Counted from the first letter of the stretch, positions 27,489-37,083 are shown. The stretch: DNA of 64,000 nt from Ignavibacteria bacterium (GCA_016710985.1 JADJTX010000004.1:124001-188000); one strand, 5' to 3'. Program-made: numbers and translations. The notes: generated by a model from the letters alone, not told the origin.

Positions 27489-28838
27489 ATGAAAAATAAA
27501 TTACACATTGGGTTTTCCTTTCCAAAGAAAACTGCTTCAATATTTTTAATTTTGTTTTTCCTCTTAATAAATAAATCTTTCTCTGCACCCGGAGATACTA
27601 CCTGGGTTACGACTTTCAATCAGAATTTTCAAAACTGGGCTGATGTGCATTATGCTAATTTTACACTGCCTGATACGAATACTCACTATAAGCAAATCCT
27701 TATGTATTATACAATCGGCTGTCCGTCCGCAGGATGTGATCCCTGGGACAGGCTCGGCTGGATAAAACTTTATGTTGACTCAACTACGAATTATGAAATT
27801 GCAAGAGTCATTACTCCCTATAATATAGTAGGCAGCGGATATCCGGGACAATGTGTTTTTGTAATGGATGTAACTGATTATATGCCGCTTCTTCATGACA
27901 ATGTAAGATTAGGAAGTTACATAGAGAGCTGGATCGGCGGAACACGCGGATGGCTGGTCACTGTAAAGTTTGCATATATTGAAGGAGAGATTCAGGATAA
28001 ACCCTTCAAAGTAATAAACCTCTGGCAAAACAATCACGTGCTTTACGGAGATCCGGCAGCAAATCCTGAGACATTTCTTACACCGCAAAATGTTTTCGTA
28101 GATCCGCAAACATCAAAGGCAAAAGTCCGACTGACGAATACAGGTCACGGACAGGGCAACAGTGATAATGCCGCAGAATTTTCTTTTAAGATACATCAGG
28201 TTATAGTCGGCAGTAATGTTACAAATCATAATTTATGGAGAGCCGGGTGTAATACAAATCCATGCAGTCCTCAGGGCGGGACATGGCAGTATGACAGAGC
28301 CGGATGGTGTCCGGGTGCGAGTGTGATCCCGTTTGAAGTTGATGCGACAGGCAGTGTTACGCCGGGTCAGAATGTTATGATAGATTATAACCTTCAGCAG
28401 TATGAAAATTTCTGCAGACCGAATAATCCAAACTGTATTTCAGGCACTACCTGCGCCGATTGTAATTTCAACAACAACGGACATACCGAACCTCACTACA
28501 CAGTGCAAGGTCAGCTGATATTATCCAAACCGAATCCCTTTGCAGGTGTAGAAATTATTAACACTGAAATTCCGGAATCATTTTCACTGGATCAAAATTA
28601 CCCTAATCCTTTTAATCCAAGCACAAAAATAAAATTTGATCTTCAAAGATCATCGGAAATAAAATTATCTGTCTATGATGTGAACGGAAAATTCCTGAAG
28701 ACTCTCGTTAACGGGGATTTACCTGCCGGAAGTTATGTCACCGAATGGAATGCATCAGACTTTCCGAGCGGTATTTATTTTTACAGACTCGAAGCGGAAG
28801 GGAATGTTTTTTCTAAGAGGATGATGCTGGTGAAATAA
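27489..28838 (+). CDS. PNGase F-like secreted glycoamidase with T9SS sorting domain
   Basis: ATG 27489; no clear ribosome site, in an AAAAAAATT context. The 449-residue protein has a long signal peptide (about 1-32, hydrophobic core SIFLILFFLLIN). The body (33-345) resembles the PHM/PNGase F fold family: GCDPWDRLGWIKL, a Cys-rich C-terminal half and the TGHGQGNSDNAAEF segment seen in peptide-N-glycosidase F relatives. That family removes N-glycans from glycoproteins. Residues about 365-449 are a T9SS type A sorting domain (DQNYPNPFNPSTKI, ending SKRMMLVK), so export by T9SS is expected. The family assignment is from memory of motifs; catalytic residues were not verified. It is a monocistronic gene. 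Confidence 0.75.
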   Translation: MKNKLHIGFSFPKKTASIFLILFFLLINKSFSAPGDTTWVTTFNQNFQNWADVHYANFTLPDTNTHYKQILMYYTIGCPSAGCDPWDRLGWIKLYVDSTTNYEIARVITPYNIVGSGYPGQCVFVMDVTDYMPLLHDNVRLGSYIESWIGGTRGWLVTVKFAYIEGEIQDKPFKVINLWQNNHVLYGDPAANPETFLTPQNVFVDPQTSKAKVRLTNTGHGQGNSDNAAEFSFKIHQVIVGSNVTNHNLWRAGCNTNPCSPQGGTWQYDRAGWCPGASVIPFEVDATGSVTPGQNVMIDYNLQQYENFCRPNNPNCISGTTCADCNFNNNGHTEPHYTVQGQLILSKPNPFAGVEIINTEIPESFSLDQNYPNPFNPSTKIKFDLQRSSEIKLSVYDVNGKFLKTLVNGDLPAGSYVTEWNASDFPSGIYFYRLEAEGNVFSKRMMLVK

Positions 28839-28937
28839 ATAGAGTGTGTTGAGTATATAGAGTGTGTGGAGTGCATGGAGTTGATTTAGTTACTCATTAC
28901 CTAATACCCAATACTTTCTTTAATTCCGTGGTTTTTA

Positions 28938-29020
28938 ACCCTCTCATTTCCAATCTCTGATTGGGAATGAGAGATGTGTATAGTGTTATATTGCCAGTCG
29001 GAGATTGGGAACGAGAGAAA
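28938..29020. repeat. CCAATCTCTGATTGG palindromes
   Basis: CTCTCATTTCCAATC and GATTGGGAATGAGAG form a hairpin at about 28941-28973; a related GTCGGAGATTGGGAACGAGAG unit follows. Between convergent genes; may serve as a terminator. Confidence 0.6.
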
Positions 29021-29021
29021 A

Positions 29022-30470
29022 TTACTTCTCATCAATTGACTTATTATTTTGAATAACTGATTCAAGCGAATCTTTCAACACATCTGACTTATAAAATTTT
29101 CCTCTTAATATAACGGCGTTGATTTTTTTTGTGTTATTTATATTCTCCAGAGGATTTGCACCAAGCAGTAAGAAACTTGCGATCTTTCCGGTTTCAACAT
29201 TTCCAAGATCTTTATCCACCTTAAAGAAAACTGCAGGATTGATGGTGGCTGTTTGAAGCGCATCAAGAGGCGTAAAACCCGCTTTCTCTACGAATAATCG
29301 CAGCTCTTCATGCAGACTAAAACCCGGATAACAATAAGGATTAGGATAATCTGAGCCCGCAAGAAATTTCACACCGCCGTCTTTCATTGGCTTAAGAAGA
29401 GTCAGGATTTGCTCATACCATTTACTTTCAATCTCTTTGTTTCTGTCTTTTGAACTTAACGTTGCGGAATCATTTTTGGGAGGCCAGCTCTCAATTGCAA
29501 AACCGGGCATGTAACGAATAACGCTGTCAGGTTCATAACCTGTTGTCGACCGGCTGATGGAGCCTTCGGTAGCTACCAGTGTCGGACATAGCCATGAGTT
29601 ACTTTCCGCCAGTAAAGAAATCAGAGAAGATAATTTTTCTTTATTATAGGTTTTAGTTTCAAATTCCATCCTGTTAATAAAAGTGGAAAATTTCCTTTTA
29701 TCAAAAAGAGAATCGTTTTTCTGCATATTCAGCATTTCTTCAATCAAAAACTCTTTTTTAGAAGAGCAGAATTCCATTATTCCGAAAAAATGTTCAAGAC
29801 TTACCTGACCGGCATTAACTGCTTCTTCAACAGTTACTCTCATAGGTATGTGTCCGCCGAAAGGAATGCCTGCTTTTCTGCATTCATCGGCTATTGCAAA
29901 ATAAACATCTCTGTTTAAAAAAGAATATACTTTGATAAAATCTGCTCCCTGAGATACTTGCTCTCTGACCAGTTCCCTTCCTCTTTCCGGAGTGCCTGCA
30001 GTATCAAGTCCTTTAAACAACGGGGGATTGCCATCTATGATCGCACCTGCAGTTACAATATCCGGTCCGGTAATAGAGCCGGTTTTAATTTCACCTCTTA
30101 TTTTTTTGATTTCCTCGGGCTCTCCCCACATTTCCCTGATCCCCGTTATTCCGTTTGCCATAAGCAGAGGAAAAAATTCCCGGTATGCCCACCATGTATG
30201 CGTATGTGAATCCCAAAGCCCCGGAATTATGTATTGACCTTCTCCATCAACCAGCTCATCTGCTATACAGACAGTACTTTCTTTATGCGGAATAATTTCA
30301 GTGATCCTTTCGCCGTTAACCGAAATATCCATCGAAGAGGCAACTGTACCATTAATTACATCAATTATTGATACATTACGGACGATGAGATCTCCTTTGA
30401 GCTCTTGTGAATAAACATCACCGATGAAGATGAAAATTATCAGCAGAGCAAAATTACACATTCTTAACAT
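29022..30470 (-). CDS. Exported metal-dependent amidohydrolase
   Basis: ATG at 30470. The 482-residue protein begins with a signal peptide (about 1-21, ending DVYSQ), so it is periplasmic or outside. The amidohydrolase fold is clear: IIPGLWDSHTHTW with the metal ligands H89 and H91, a K180 in ADFIKVYS, H207 in FGGHIP, H227 in SLEHFFG and D374 in LAGSDYPNP. The tail (LQTATINPAVFF, TGKIASFLLLGANPLENI) is typical of imidazolonepropionase/Xaa-Pro dipeptidase-like members. The substrate cannot be read from sequence; dipeptides or cyclic imides are possible. It is convergent with the PNGase F-like gene and stands alone. Confidence 0.85.
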   Translation of the reverse strand: MLRMCNFALLIIFIFIGDVYSQELKGDLIVRNVSIIDVINGTVASSMDISVNGERITEIIPHKESTVCIADELVDGEGQYIIPGLWDSHTHTWWAYREFFPLLMANGITGIREMWGEPEEIKKIRGEIKTGSITGPDIVTAGAIIDGNPPLFKGLDTAGTPERGRELVREQVSQGADFIKVYSFLNRDVYFAIADECRKAGIPFGGHIPMRVTVEEAVNAGQVSLEHFFGIMEFCSSKKEFLIEEMLNMQKNDSLFDKRKFSTFINRMEFETKTYNKEKLSSLISLLAESNSWLCPTLVATEGSISRSTTGYEPDSVIRYMPGFAIESWPPKNDSATLSSKDRNKEIESKWYEQILTLLKPMKDGGVKFLAGSDYPNPYCYPGFSLHEELRLFVEKAGFTPLDALQTATINPAVFFKVDKDLGNVETGKIASFLLLGANPLENINNTKKINAVILRGKFYKSDVLKDSLESVIQNNKSIDEK

Positions 30471-30691
30471 TTGTTTTAATATTTAAAATTTTTTTAAGTT
30501 ACTGTCAAAATTCCGGACCGGAGAGAGAAACCTTTTGGGAAACCAACAACAAGACTCTTAAAAAAGAGTATGCAATTGACAAAATTCTTATATCTTTGAT
30601 TGATTTCTTTCTAAAAATACTAATATTAATTATCTCCTGCAAAGTATAAACATTAAAACTATACTGACTTTTTGTACTATTCGTACTGCAG

Positions 30692-30974
30692 GAGACTCTG
30701 AGTGAGATTAAAGAGACTCTGAGTGAGATCAACGAGACTCTGAGTGAGATTAACGAGACTCTGAGTGAGATTAACGAGACTCTGAGTGAGATCAACGAGA
30801 CTCGGAGTTAGATTAAAGAGAAGAGACTCGGAGTGAGATTAACAAGACTCGGAGTGAGATCAAAGAGACTCTGAGTGAGATTAATGAGACTCTGAGTGAG
30901 ATTAACGAGACTCTGAGTGAGATTAACGAGACTCTGAGTGAGATTAATGAGTCTCTGAGTGAGATTAACGAGAC
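30692..30974. repeat. 21-bp minisatellite (GAGACTCTGAGTGAGATTAAC)
   Basis: About 13 units with few changes; one irregular unit (GAGAAGAGACTCGG) lies near 30820. Read on the plus strand each unit encodes a heptad, ETLSEIN. On the minus strand it gives a spurious SLISLRV ORF. There is no start or ribosome site for either. Confidence 0.9.
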
Positions 30975-31299
30975 AACTATCATTAATGGAAAATCATCAA
31001 TTCACTGCGATAAAAAAATAAACTTGTATAAAAAGTAAATATATTTTTTTGAATTGTTTAAATATGGGAAATGTGATTTGGGAGTTCCATCTTAAAGATA
31101 TACTTATGCTGTCCAAATAAATTTATTTTAATTTAGTTTAAAAATTAGTGATAATATTTTTAATTCGTGATCATTTCGTGAAATTCGTGGCAGGCTTTTT
31201 CTTTATTTTGGACGGATTTGGAAATATTTCATTATCTGCCAAACTCCTAAATTGAATCTCTATTCTAATTTAAGTAATTTGCATTACTAAAAAAATTAA

Positions 31300-31881
31300 T
31301 TGAACATTTGTGTATTTGCATCAGGAACGGGAAGCAATTTCAAAGCTATTCTGAGTTCCATTAATAAAAAATATCTGAAGTCAAAGGTATCTTTATTAAT
31401 TACGAATAATCCTGATTGCGGCGCGGTTGAGATTGCGAAGAAGAATAAGATTGATCACATTGCGATTAACAAAAATATATATCCCCTTCTTTCTCAAAAA
31501 GAATATTCACAAAAATTTTTGTCAGCTTTAAAGAAATACGATATAGATTTTATCGTACTGTCAGGTTATATGAAAATGATAGAGCCTGAAGTATTAAAAA
31601 AGTTTAAGAATAAAATCATTAACATACACCCTGCGTTGCTTCCTTCATTCGGCGGAAAGGGAATGTACGGGATGAATGTTCATAAGGCTGTCATTGCAAG
31701 CGGAGTAAAGATTTCCGGGATCACAGTTCATTTTGTAAATGAAAATTATGACGAAGGAAAAATCATTTTTCAGAAATGCTGTGAAGTGAAAAGTGATGAC
31801 GATGAGTTTACACTTCAGAAAAGAGTACTGAAACTTGAGCATAAGTATTATTGGAAAGTGATAAAGATGTTTGAAGCATGA
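31300..31881 (+). CDS. purN: Phosphoribosylglycinamide formyltransferase 1 (GART)
   Basis: Transfers a formyl group from 10-formyl-THF to GAR in step 3 of purine synthesis, in the cytoplasm. The start is TTG 31300 (LNICVFASGTGSNF); no ATG is available that keeps the phosphate-binding GTGSNF loop (residues 9-14). Catalytic residues are visible: N108 and H110 in INIHPALLPSF, and D151 in NYDEGKIIFQ. The 193 residues are normal for the family. It sits 110 bp upstream of purH, with a CAATTAACC array between them, and is likely co-transcribed. I see no strong ribosome site. Confidence 0.95.
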   Translation: MNICVFASGTGSNFKAILSSINKKYLKSKVSLLITNNPDCGAVEIAKKNKIDHIAINKNIYPLLSQKEYSQKFLSALKKYDIDFIVLSGYMKMIEPEVLKKFKNKIINIHPALLPSFGGKGMYGMNVHKAVIASGVKISGITVHFVNENYDEGKIIFQKCCEVKSDDDEFTLQKRVLKLEHKYYWKVIKMFEA

Positions 31882-31940
31882 TGATTTGGAATTTGGGATT
31901 TCGGATTTGGAATTGAACGTTCATAGGTCTATTTCATTTA

Positions 31941-31993
31941 CAATTAACCAATTAACCAATTAACCAATTAACCAATTAACCAATTAACCAATT
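31941..31993. repeat. 9-bp array CAATTAACC abutting the purH start
   Basis: About six units. The last runs into the TTG start of purH (AACCAATTGATAAAG), so the usual ribosome-site position is occupied by the array. Confidence 0.85.
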
Positions 31994-33551
31994 GATAAAG
32001 CGTGCATTACTAAGTGTTTATGACAAGACCGGGATTATTGAATTTGCAAAAGAGCTTGTAAAGTTTAACGTTGAAATAATTTCCACCGGAGGAACATATA
32101 AGCTTCTCAAAGAAAACAATATTGCTGTTAAGTCAGTCGAAGAAGTAACCGGTTTTCCGGAAGTTTTGAATGGAAGAGTTAAGACACTTCATCCGGATAT
32201 ATTCGGTGGGATACTTTCAGACAGAAGCAATCCTGTACATTTAAAGGAAATGAAGGAACATTCAATCACACCGATAGATTTGGTTGTTGTAAATCTTTAT
32301 CCATTTGAAAAAACCATAGCTGATAAAAATGTATCTGTTGCTGATGCAATAGAGCAGATAGACATCGGCGGAGTGACATTGATAAGAGCAGCAGGCAAGA
32401 ATTATAAAGATGTAAATGTGCTTGTCAGCCCTGATCAGTATAAAGAATTCTCAGACAAGTTAAATTCAACAAAAAACAATATACCTTTTGACTACTCTCA
32501 GAAGCTTGCTCAGAAAGCATTTCAGACAACTTCAAATTATGATAATTCCATAAGTAAATACTTCTTAAGATTAATTCCAGATGATCCAACAGACTCAACA
32601 AACTCAACAAACTCAACGAACTTAACGAACTTAACGAACTCAACAAACTCAACAAACTTAAGGTACGGAGAGAATCCACATCAGAAGGCAATTCTGATAA
32701 AAGAAAACTTTGATGAGATCTTTGAGATACTTCACGGGAAAGAATTGTCATACAATAATATATTAGACACAGATGCAGCTTATAATTTAATTTCCGAATT
32801 TGAGAACGAAAATCCTGCATGCGCAATAATTAAGCACGGAAATCCAAGCGGAGTAGCTGTTTCGGATACGTTAATATCAGCATATGCAAAGGCATTTGAG
32901 ACGGATACTCTTTCGCCATTTGGAGGAATTATTATTTTAAATCGAAAAATAGACTTTAAAACTTCATTAGATATTGATAAATTGTTTTCTGAAATTATTT
33001 TAGCTCCGGATTTTGATGAAGATGCTTTAGAACTGTTGAAGAAAAAAAAGAACAGACGGCTCTTGAAATTCAAATTCTTAAAAGAAAAATTTGAATTCAG
33101 GAAAATCACAGGAGGAGTTTTATATCAGGATAAAAATAATTATGAAGTTAGTAAAGATGATTTGAAATTTGTAACAAAGCGAAAAGCAACAGCGGAAGAG
33201 ACAGAAGATATGTTGTTTGCTTTTAAAGTTGTAAAGCATACAAAATCAAATGCGATTGTTTTTGTAAAGGACAAAAGAACTCTTGCCATAGGCGGAGGTC
33301 AGCCATCCAGAATTGATTCAACAAAAATAGCGGTCACGAAAGCAAAAGAATTCAAACAGGATCTAAAAAACAGTGTTGCTGCTTCTGATGCTTTCTTTCC
33401 TTTTGCAGATGGTCTTATTGAAATTGCAAAAGCCGGCGCGACTGCAATAATACAGCCCGGAGGATCTGTAAGGGATGATGAAGTCATTAAAGCTGCCGAA
33501 GAATTTGATATTGCAATGGCGTTTACGAATATCAGACATTTTAAACATTGA
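31992..33551 (+). CDS. purH: Bifunctional AICAR formyltransferase / IMP cyclohydrolase
   Basis: Catalyses the last two steps of IMP synthesis. The start is TTG 31992 (LIKRALLSVYDKTG). The N-terminal cyclohydrolase domain (about 1-200) has STGGTYKLL, VLNGRVKTLHP and DLVVVNLYPF. The C-terminal AICAR transformylase domain (about 223-519) has LRYGENPHQKA, IIKHGNPSGVA, FGGIIILNR, KHTKSNAIVF and RDDEVIKAAEE. Between them, residues 201-224 are eight 3-residue units (N-S-T or N-L-T) coded by an in-frame 9-bp array; the last unit supplies the LR of the LRYGENPHQ motif. The insert is exactly at the domain junction, so activity is probably kept. The 519 residues are otherwise normal. mreB follows 120 bp downstream. 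Confidence 0.95.
   Translation: MIKRALLSVYDKTGIIEFAKELVKFNVEIISTGGTYKLLKENNIAVKSVEEVTGFPEVLNGRVKTLHPDIFGGILSDRSNPVHLKEMKEHSITPIDLVVVNLYPFEKTIADKNVSVADAIEQIDIGGVTLIRAAGKNYKDVNVLVSPDQYKEFSDKLNSTKNNIPFDYSQKLAQKAFQTTSNYDNSISKYFLRLIPDDPTDSTNSTNSTNLTNLTNSTNSTNLRYGENPHQKAILIKENFDEIFEILHGKELSYNNILDTDAAYNLISEFENENPACAIIKHGNPSGVAVSDTLISAYAKAFETDTLSPFGGIIILNRKIDFKTSLDIDKLFSEIILAPDFDEDALELLKKKKNRRLLKFKFLKEKFEFRKITGGVLYQDKNNYEVSKDDLKFVTKRKATAEETEDMLFAFKVVKHTKSNAIVFVKDKRTLAIGGGQPSRIDSTKIAVTKAKEFKQDLKNSVAASDAFFPFADGLIEIAKAGATAIIQPGGSVRDDEVIKAAEEFDIAMAFTNIRHFKH
32592..32663 (+). repeat. In-frame 9-bp array inside purH
   Basis: Eight units of AACTCAACA or AACTTAACG, coding N-S-T/N-L-T. The unit is the reverse complement of the intergenic CGTTAAGTT arrays at 11177 and 46755. 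Confidence 0.9.
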
Positions 33552-33670
33552 ATCAGAAGATTCATAAGATTCATAAGTTAAAAGATTAAAAGCTATTAAC
33601 TATCGAAGATTAAAGATTAACCAAATAAATAAAAAATTATAATTAACTAAACGCGTTTAAGGAATTTTAA

Positions 33671-34687
33671 ATGCCATTATTAGGAATGTTTTCAAATGAT
33701 ATAGCGATTGACCTTGGTACTGCAAACACACTGATATACATGAAAGGGAAGGGCATCGTACTTAACGAGCCATCAATTGTAACATACGATGTAGCTTCAA
33801 GAAAAATAATTGCCATCGGTGAAGAGTCAAAGAAGATGATGGGAAGAGTTCACAAAGAGCTTGCAACGATCCGCCCGATGAAAGACGGTGTAATTGCGGA
33901 TTTTGAAATTGCAGAAGGGATGATAAAAGAGTTCATTAAAAAGATCAGTTCAAGCTGGATGCCTTCAAGAAGAATTGTAATTTGCGTTCCGAGCGGAATT
34001 ACTGAAGTTGAGAAAAGAGCAGTGCGCGATACTGCTGAGCACGCCGGCGCGAAGGAAGTTTATCTGATATCGGAACCAATGGCAGCGGCGATCGGGATCG
34101 GTCTTGATGTAATGGCTCCTTATGGAAACATGATCGTAGATATCGGCGGAGGAACTACAGAGATAGCAGTCATAGCATTATCAGGAATTACCAACGGAGC
34201 TTCAATAAGAATAGCCGGAGATGAACTCACGGAATCAATAATCAGATTTTTCAGGAACAATCACAACATACTTATCGGTGAAAGAACTGCCGAAGAAATA
34301 AAATGCCAGGTCGGATCGGTAATGCCTTTGAAAGAAGAAGTAATAATAGAAGTAAAAGGAAGAGACCTTGTTGCCGGAGTGCCGAAGATCACGGAAGTAA
34401 GCTCAATTGAGATAAGAGAGTCTTTGAACGCGCCTATAACCCAGATGATAGAGGCAGTGAAAGTTGCGTTGGAAAAAACTGCACCGGAGCTTTCATCAGA
34501 TTTGCTTGACAGAGGAATATTTTTAACAGGAGGTGGCGCTCTTATAAAAGGATTAGATGAAAGAATAAAGATGGAAACAGGAGTTTCAGTTCACGTGGCT
34601 GAAGATCCTCTTACAGCGGTTGCCAGAGGAACGGGAAAGGTGCTTGAGGATCTGGATTATTTTAAGAGAGTGTTGTTGAGGCGGTAA
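33671..34687 (+). CDS. mreB: Rod shape-determining actin-like protein MreB
   Basis: ATG 33671 follows AAGGAATTTTAA. The 338-residue protein is a bacterial actin homologue that guides lateral wall synthesis at the membrane. Nucleotide-binding motifs are intact: DLGTANTLIYMKGKG (phosphate 1), IVDIGGGTTEIAV (phosphate 2, about 154-166) and LTGGGALIKGLDE (adenosine, about 281-293). It comes after purH, as in many FCB genomes, but the mreC-mreD-mrdA-rodA block begins 2.4 kb further on, beyond two minus-strand genes. That separates mreB from its usual partners and would require a second promoter for mreC. Confidence 0.97.
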   Translation: MPLLGMFSNDIAIDLGTANTLIYMKGKGIVLNEPSIVTYDVASRKIIAIGEESKKMMGRVHKELATIRPMKDGVIADFEIAEGMIKEFIKKISSSWMPSRRIVICVPSGITEVEKRAVRDTAEHAGAKEVYLISEPMAAAIGIGLDVMAPYGNMIVDIGGGTTEIAVIALSGITNGASIRIAGDELTESIIRFFRNNHNILIGERTAEEIKCQVGSVMPLKEEVIIEVKGRDLVAGVPKITEVSSIEIRESLNAPITQMIEAVKVALEKTAPELSSDLLDRGIFLTGGGALIKGLDERIKMETGVSVHVAEDPLTAVARGTGKVLEDLDYFKRVLLRR

Positions 34688-34764
34688 GTTATTTGAGTTA
34701 TGATTTAGAATGATTTGAAAGATGACTATGAAAAGATAACTATGATGAGAATGTTAAGGTATGC

Positions 34765-35196
34765 TTATCGAATAAATGGTTTTACAAGATCTAAATATCC
34801 CTGTCTTCCATTTCGTTTTGTCCAGGTAGTAACTGATTTTTTTATTCTCTTCAGGCAGATAAGAATTTCTTCTATTGTTATAGGTTTAGATAATCTCTCT
34901 TGTAATTCAAATTCCGCAATACTCCTACCGAGACGAAATTCGCACATCTTTTTAACTTCTTCATAAACTTCTTTTGAATTTTCGGAAAGATTAAAATTTC
35001 TTGGTTGTCGGTTTCTTTCTTCTGCAGTATAAAATTCAATTAAAGAATCTAATGCGAATTGAACTTCATAGTCGGTTAAATCAGAGTGGGCTTTGTATAC
35101 AATCTGAATTGCAAATTCCAGATTTTGTAAAACATCTAAATATTTATCTTCAACAGCCTTTGGGTAAATTTATTCTTCTGATAATTTTATATTCAT
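34765..35196 (-). pseudogene. Small helical protein gene with in-frame stop at codon 9
   Basis: ATG at 35194-35196 reads MNIKLSEE, then TAA (35170-35172), then continues in the same frame without a stop for 134 residues (IYPKAVEDKYLDVLQNLEF to LDLVKPFIR). No ATG, GTG or TTG start follows the stop until M at 34945. The coherent amphipathic sequence (YEEVKKMCEFRLG, EEILICLKRIKKS) shows it was a gene of 143 codons. I do not recognise the family. It lies between mreB and the T9SS gene, oriented against mreB. The stop may be a point change from CAA or GAA, or a sequencing error. Confidence 0.6.
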
Positions 35197-35275
35197 TCAC
35201 GGTTTATTAATTGCTAGAAAAGCATTCTATATATATGATATGCTTTGAAAGACACCTGTTATTATTTTATTAAAA

Positions 35276-36610
35276 TTATTTGATCAACAACATTCTCTTC
35301 ACATCACTAAAATCACCGGCTTCAATTTTATAGAAATAAACACCGCTGAAAAAATTCTCTGCATTGAATTCTATTTCATAATTCCCTGCATGTTGTTTTT
35401 CATTTACAAGTGTCAAAACTTCTTTTCCTAAAACATCATAAATTTTTAATGTTACAAAATTGCTTTGTGCTAATGCATAGCGAATTACTGTAACCGGATT
35501 AAATGGATTCGGAAAATTTTGTTCAAGAATAAATGATGAGGGAACTGATGTAAATTCACCTGCAGATGTAAGTCCTCCGTTTCCTGTTTTAAGTATTAAT
35601 CCATCACTCCCAACAATATTGCCTGTCTCTGAATTTATGAATTGAACTGAGTTCAAATGGTTTGTCACAGCACTGTTTTGATAAGTCCAGTTTGTTCCTC
35701 CGTTATTCGTTCTTATAACTTTTCCACCCCATCCCACACACCAGCCGGTGTCCTGATTTATAAAGTGAAATGACCGTAACGATATTGCAATTGTGCTGTC
35801 TGTTTGAAACCAATTCCTGCCGCCATCAGTGGTTTTAGATAAACTACCCCAATCGTTCGTCCAGAATCCTTTCAATAAATATCCGGTCGTTGAGTTAAAA
35901 AATCTCAAATTCCACATGGAATTAAAATCAGGAGCATCATAATAAATTATTTCCCAACCTGTTCCACTATTCGTAGTCTTTATAATTTTTTGTCTCCACA
36001 TTGAGGAAACATCATTGTAAAATTCACCGATAGCCCATCCCTCCTGGTCATTGATAAAATTTATTGTGTTATACCGATAATTTGAATCATTAAAAGTTGT
36101 AAGATTTGTCCAATTTTGTCCATTATTTGTTGTTCGTAAAATTCCCCCAATAGAAGCCATACAGTTTAATTGCTCTATTCCGGCAATAGAAGCATAATAA
36201 GAATTTTCAGTTTTGTTCAAGTCAGTGAAATAAGTTTCTGAAATTGTTTCCCTTATCACAATCCAGTTTGTACCTCCATTTGTGGTTGCCACTGAAATTA
36301 CTCCTTCGTAGCAAAATGGAATTCCATATACCGGATAATTTCCTTCTACTCTCCCATTATTTTCATCAGCAAAAACTATTTTGAATAAAGGCTTCCTAGT
36401 ATTGCTGTTTTGCAAGATCCAATCAGTCCCTCCGTTTGTAGTGTGCAGAATTATTCCGCTGTCGCCGACTGCCCATCCTGTGTTTTCATTTATGAAATAT
36501 AAGTTATGCAATGATTCAGTAATACCGCTTTGCTGTTGGATCCAGCCGTATTGAGAAAATGCTGAAGAGGTTAGTAAGAGAATTGTAAAAGTTATAGTGA
36601 ATCTTTTCAT
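35276..36610 (-). CDS. Secreted YCF48/BNR-type beta-propeller protein with T9SS sorting domain
   Basis: ATG at 36610. The 444-residue protein has a signal peptide (about 1-19, ending SAFSQ). YCF48-like blades follow, each with a variant of LxFINxxxGWAVGDSGxILxTTNGGxxW; about six units lie between residues 20 and 350. Residues about 362-444 are a T9SS type A domain (EQNFPNPFNPVTVI, YDVLGKEVLTLVNEK, VKRMLLIK). It is expected on the cell surface or released; function unknown. It lies between mreB and mreC, in the opposite direction, so it interrupts the usual mre operon. The paralog at 48479 has the same architecture. Confidence 0.88.
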   Translation of the reverse strand: MKRFTITFTILLLTSSAFSQYGWIQQQSGITESLHNLYFINENTGWAVGDSGIILHTTNGGTDWILQNSNTRKPLFKIVFADENNGRVEGNYPVYGIPFCYEGVISVATTNGGTNWIVIRETISETYFTDLNKTENSYYASIAGIEQLNCMASIGGILRTTNNGQNWTNLTTFNDSNYRYNTINFINDQEGWAIGEFYNDVSSMWRQKIIKTTNSGTGWEIIYYDAPDFNSMWNLRFFNSTTGYLLKGFWTNDWGSLSKTTDGGRNWFQTDSTIAISLRSFHFINQDTGWCVGWGGKVIRTNNGGTNWTYQNSAVTNHLNSVQFINSETGNIVGSDGLILKTGNGGLTSAGEFTSVPSSFILEQNFPNPFNPVTVIRYALAQSNFVTLKIYDVLGKEVLTLVNEKQHAGNYEIEFNAENFFSGVYFYKIEAGDFSDVKRMLLIK

Positions 36611-37083
36611 CTGAATCTACTTTAAACTTTATTCTTAACTTGTGATAAATTATGCATGTTTGAAAGAGAATTCAATTCATATATCCGGCTTTGTTAATTA
36701 CGAAAATCATTGATGCCCAAATTGTTTTTTAAAAATTAAATACCATTAAATTCAATTTGTTTGATAACCTTTTAAAAAATATCCGGTCTTTTAAAACAAC
36801 CCCTGATACATCTTAACGTTTTGATGCTATCCAAATTAAGTTTATGTAATTCTATTTAGAAATCAGTGAAAATATTTTTAATTCGTGATCATTCGTGAAA
36901 TTCGTGGCATGCTTTATTCTTTATTCCGGTTCGGATGTGAACAAAAATATTTTTTTTTAAAAAAATATACTTTGTTTACAACTTTAATCTTTTCTTTTAC
37001 ATCGCTATTTTACGCCAATCACAGAAACCCGGGTTGAGAATTTTAACTTATATTTTTAAAAAGCAATTATGATAATGTCTTAA
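36611..37083. other. Intergenic region between divergent genes
   Basis: No ORF is supported. It holds a short relic of the dispersed CACGAATT repeat (about 36879-36913, ATTCGTGATCATTCGTGAAATTCGTGG) and AT-rich DNA. A promoter for mreC must lie here, but I could not identify a convincing TTTG/TAnnTTTG pair. Confidence 0.5.

Noticed and set aside
30505..30795. Minus-strand ORF of SLISLRV repeats
   Set aside because: It is produced by the 21-bp minisatellite and has no ribosome site; the rest of the frame is low-complexity intergenic DNA.
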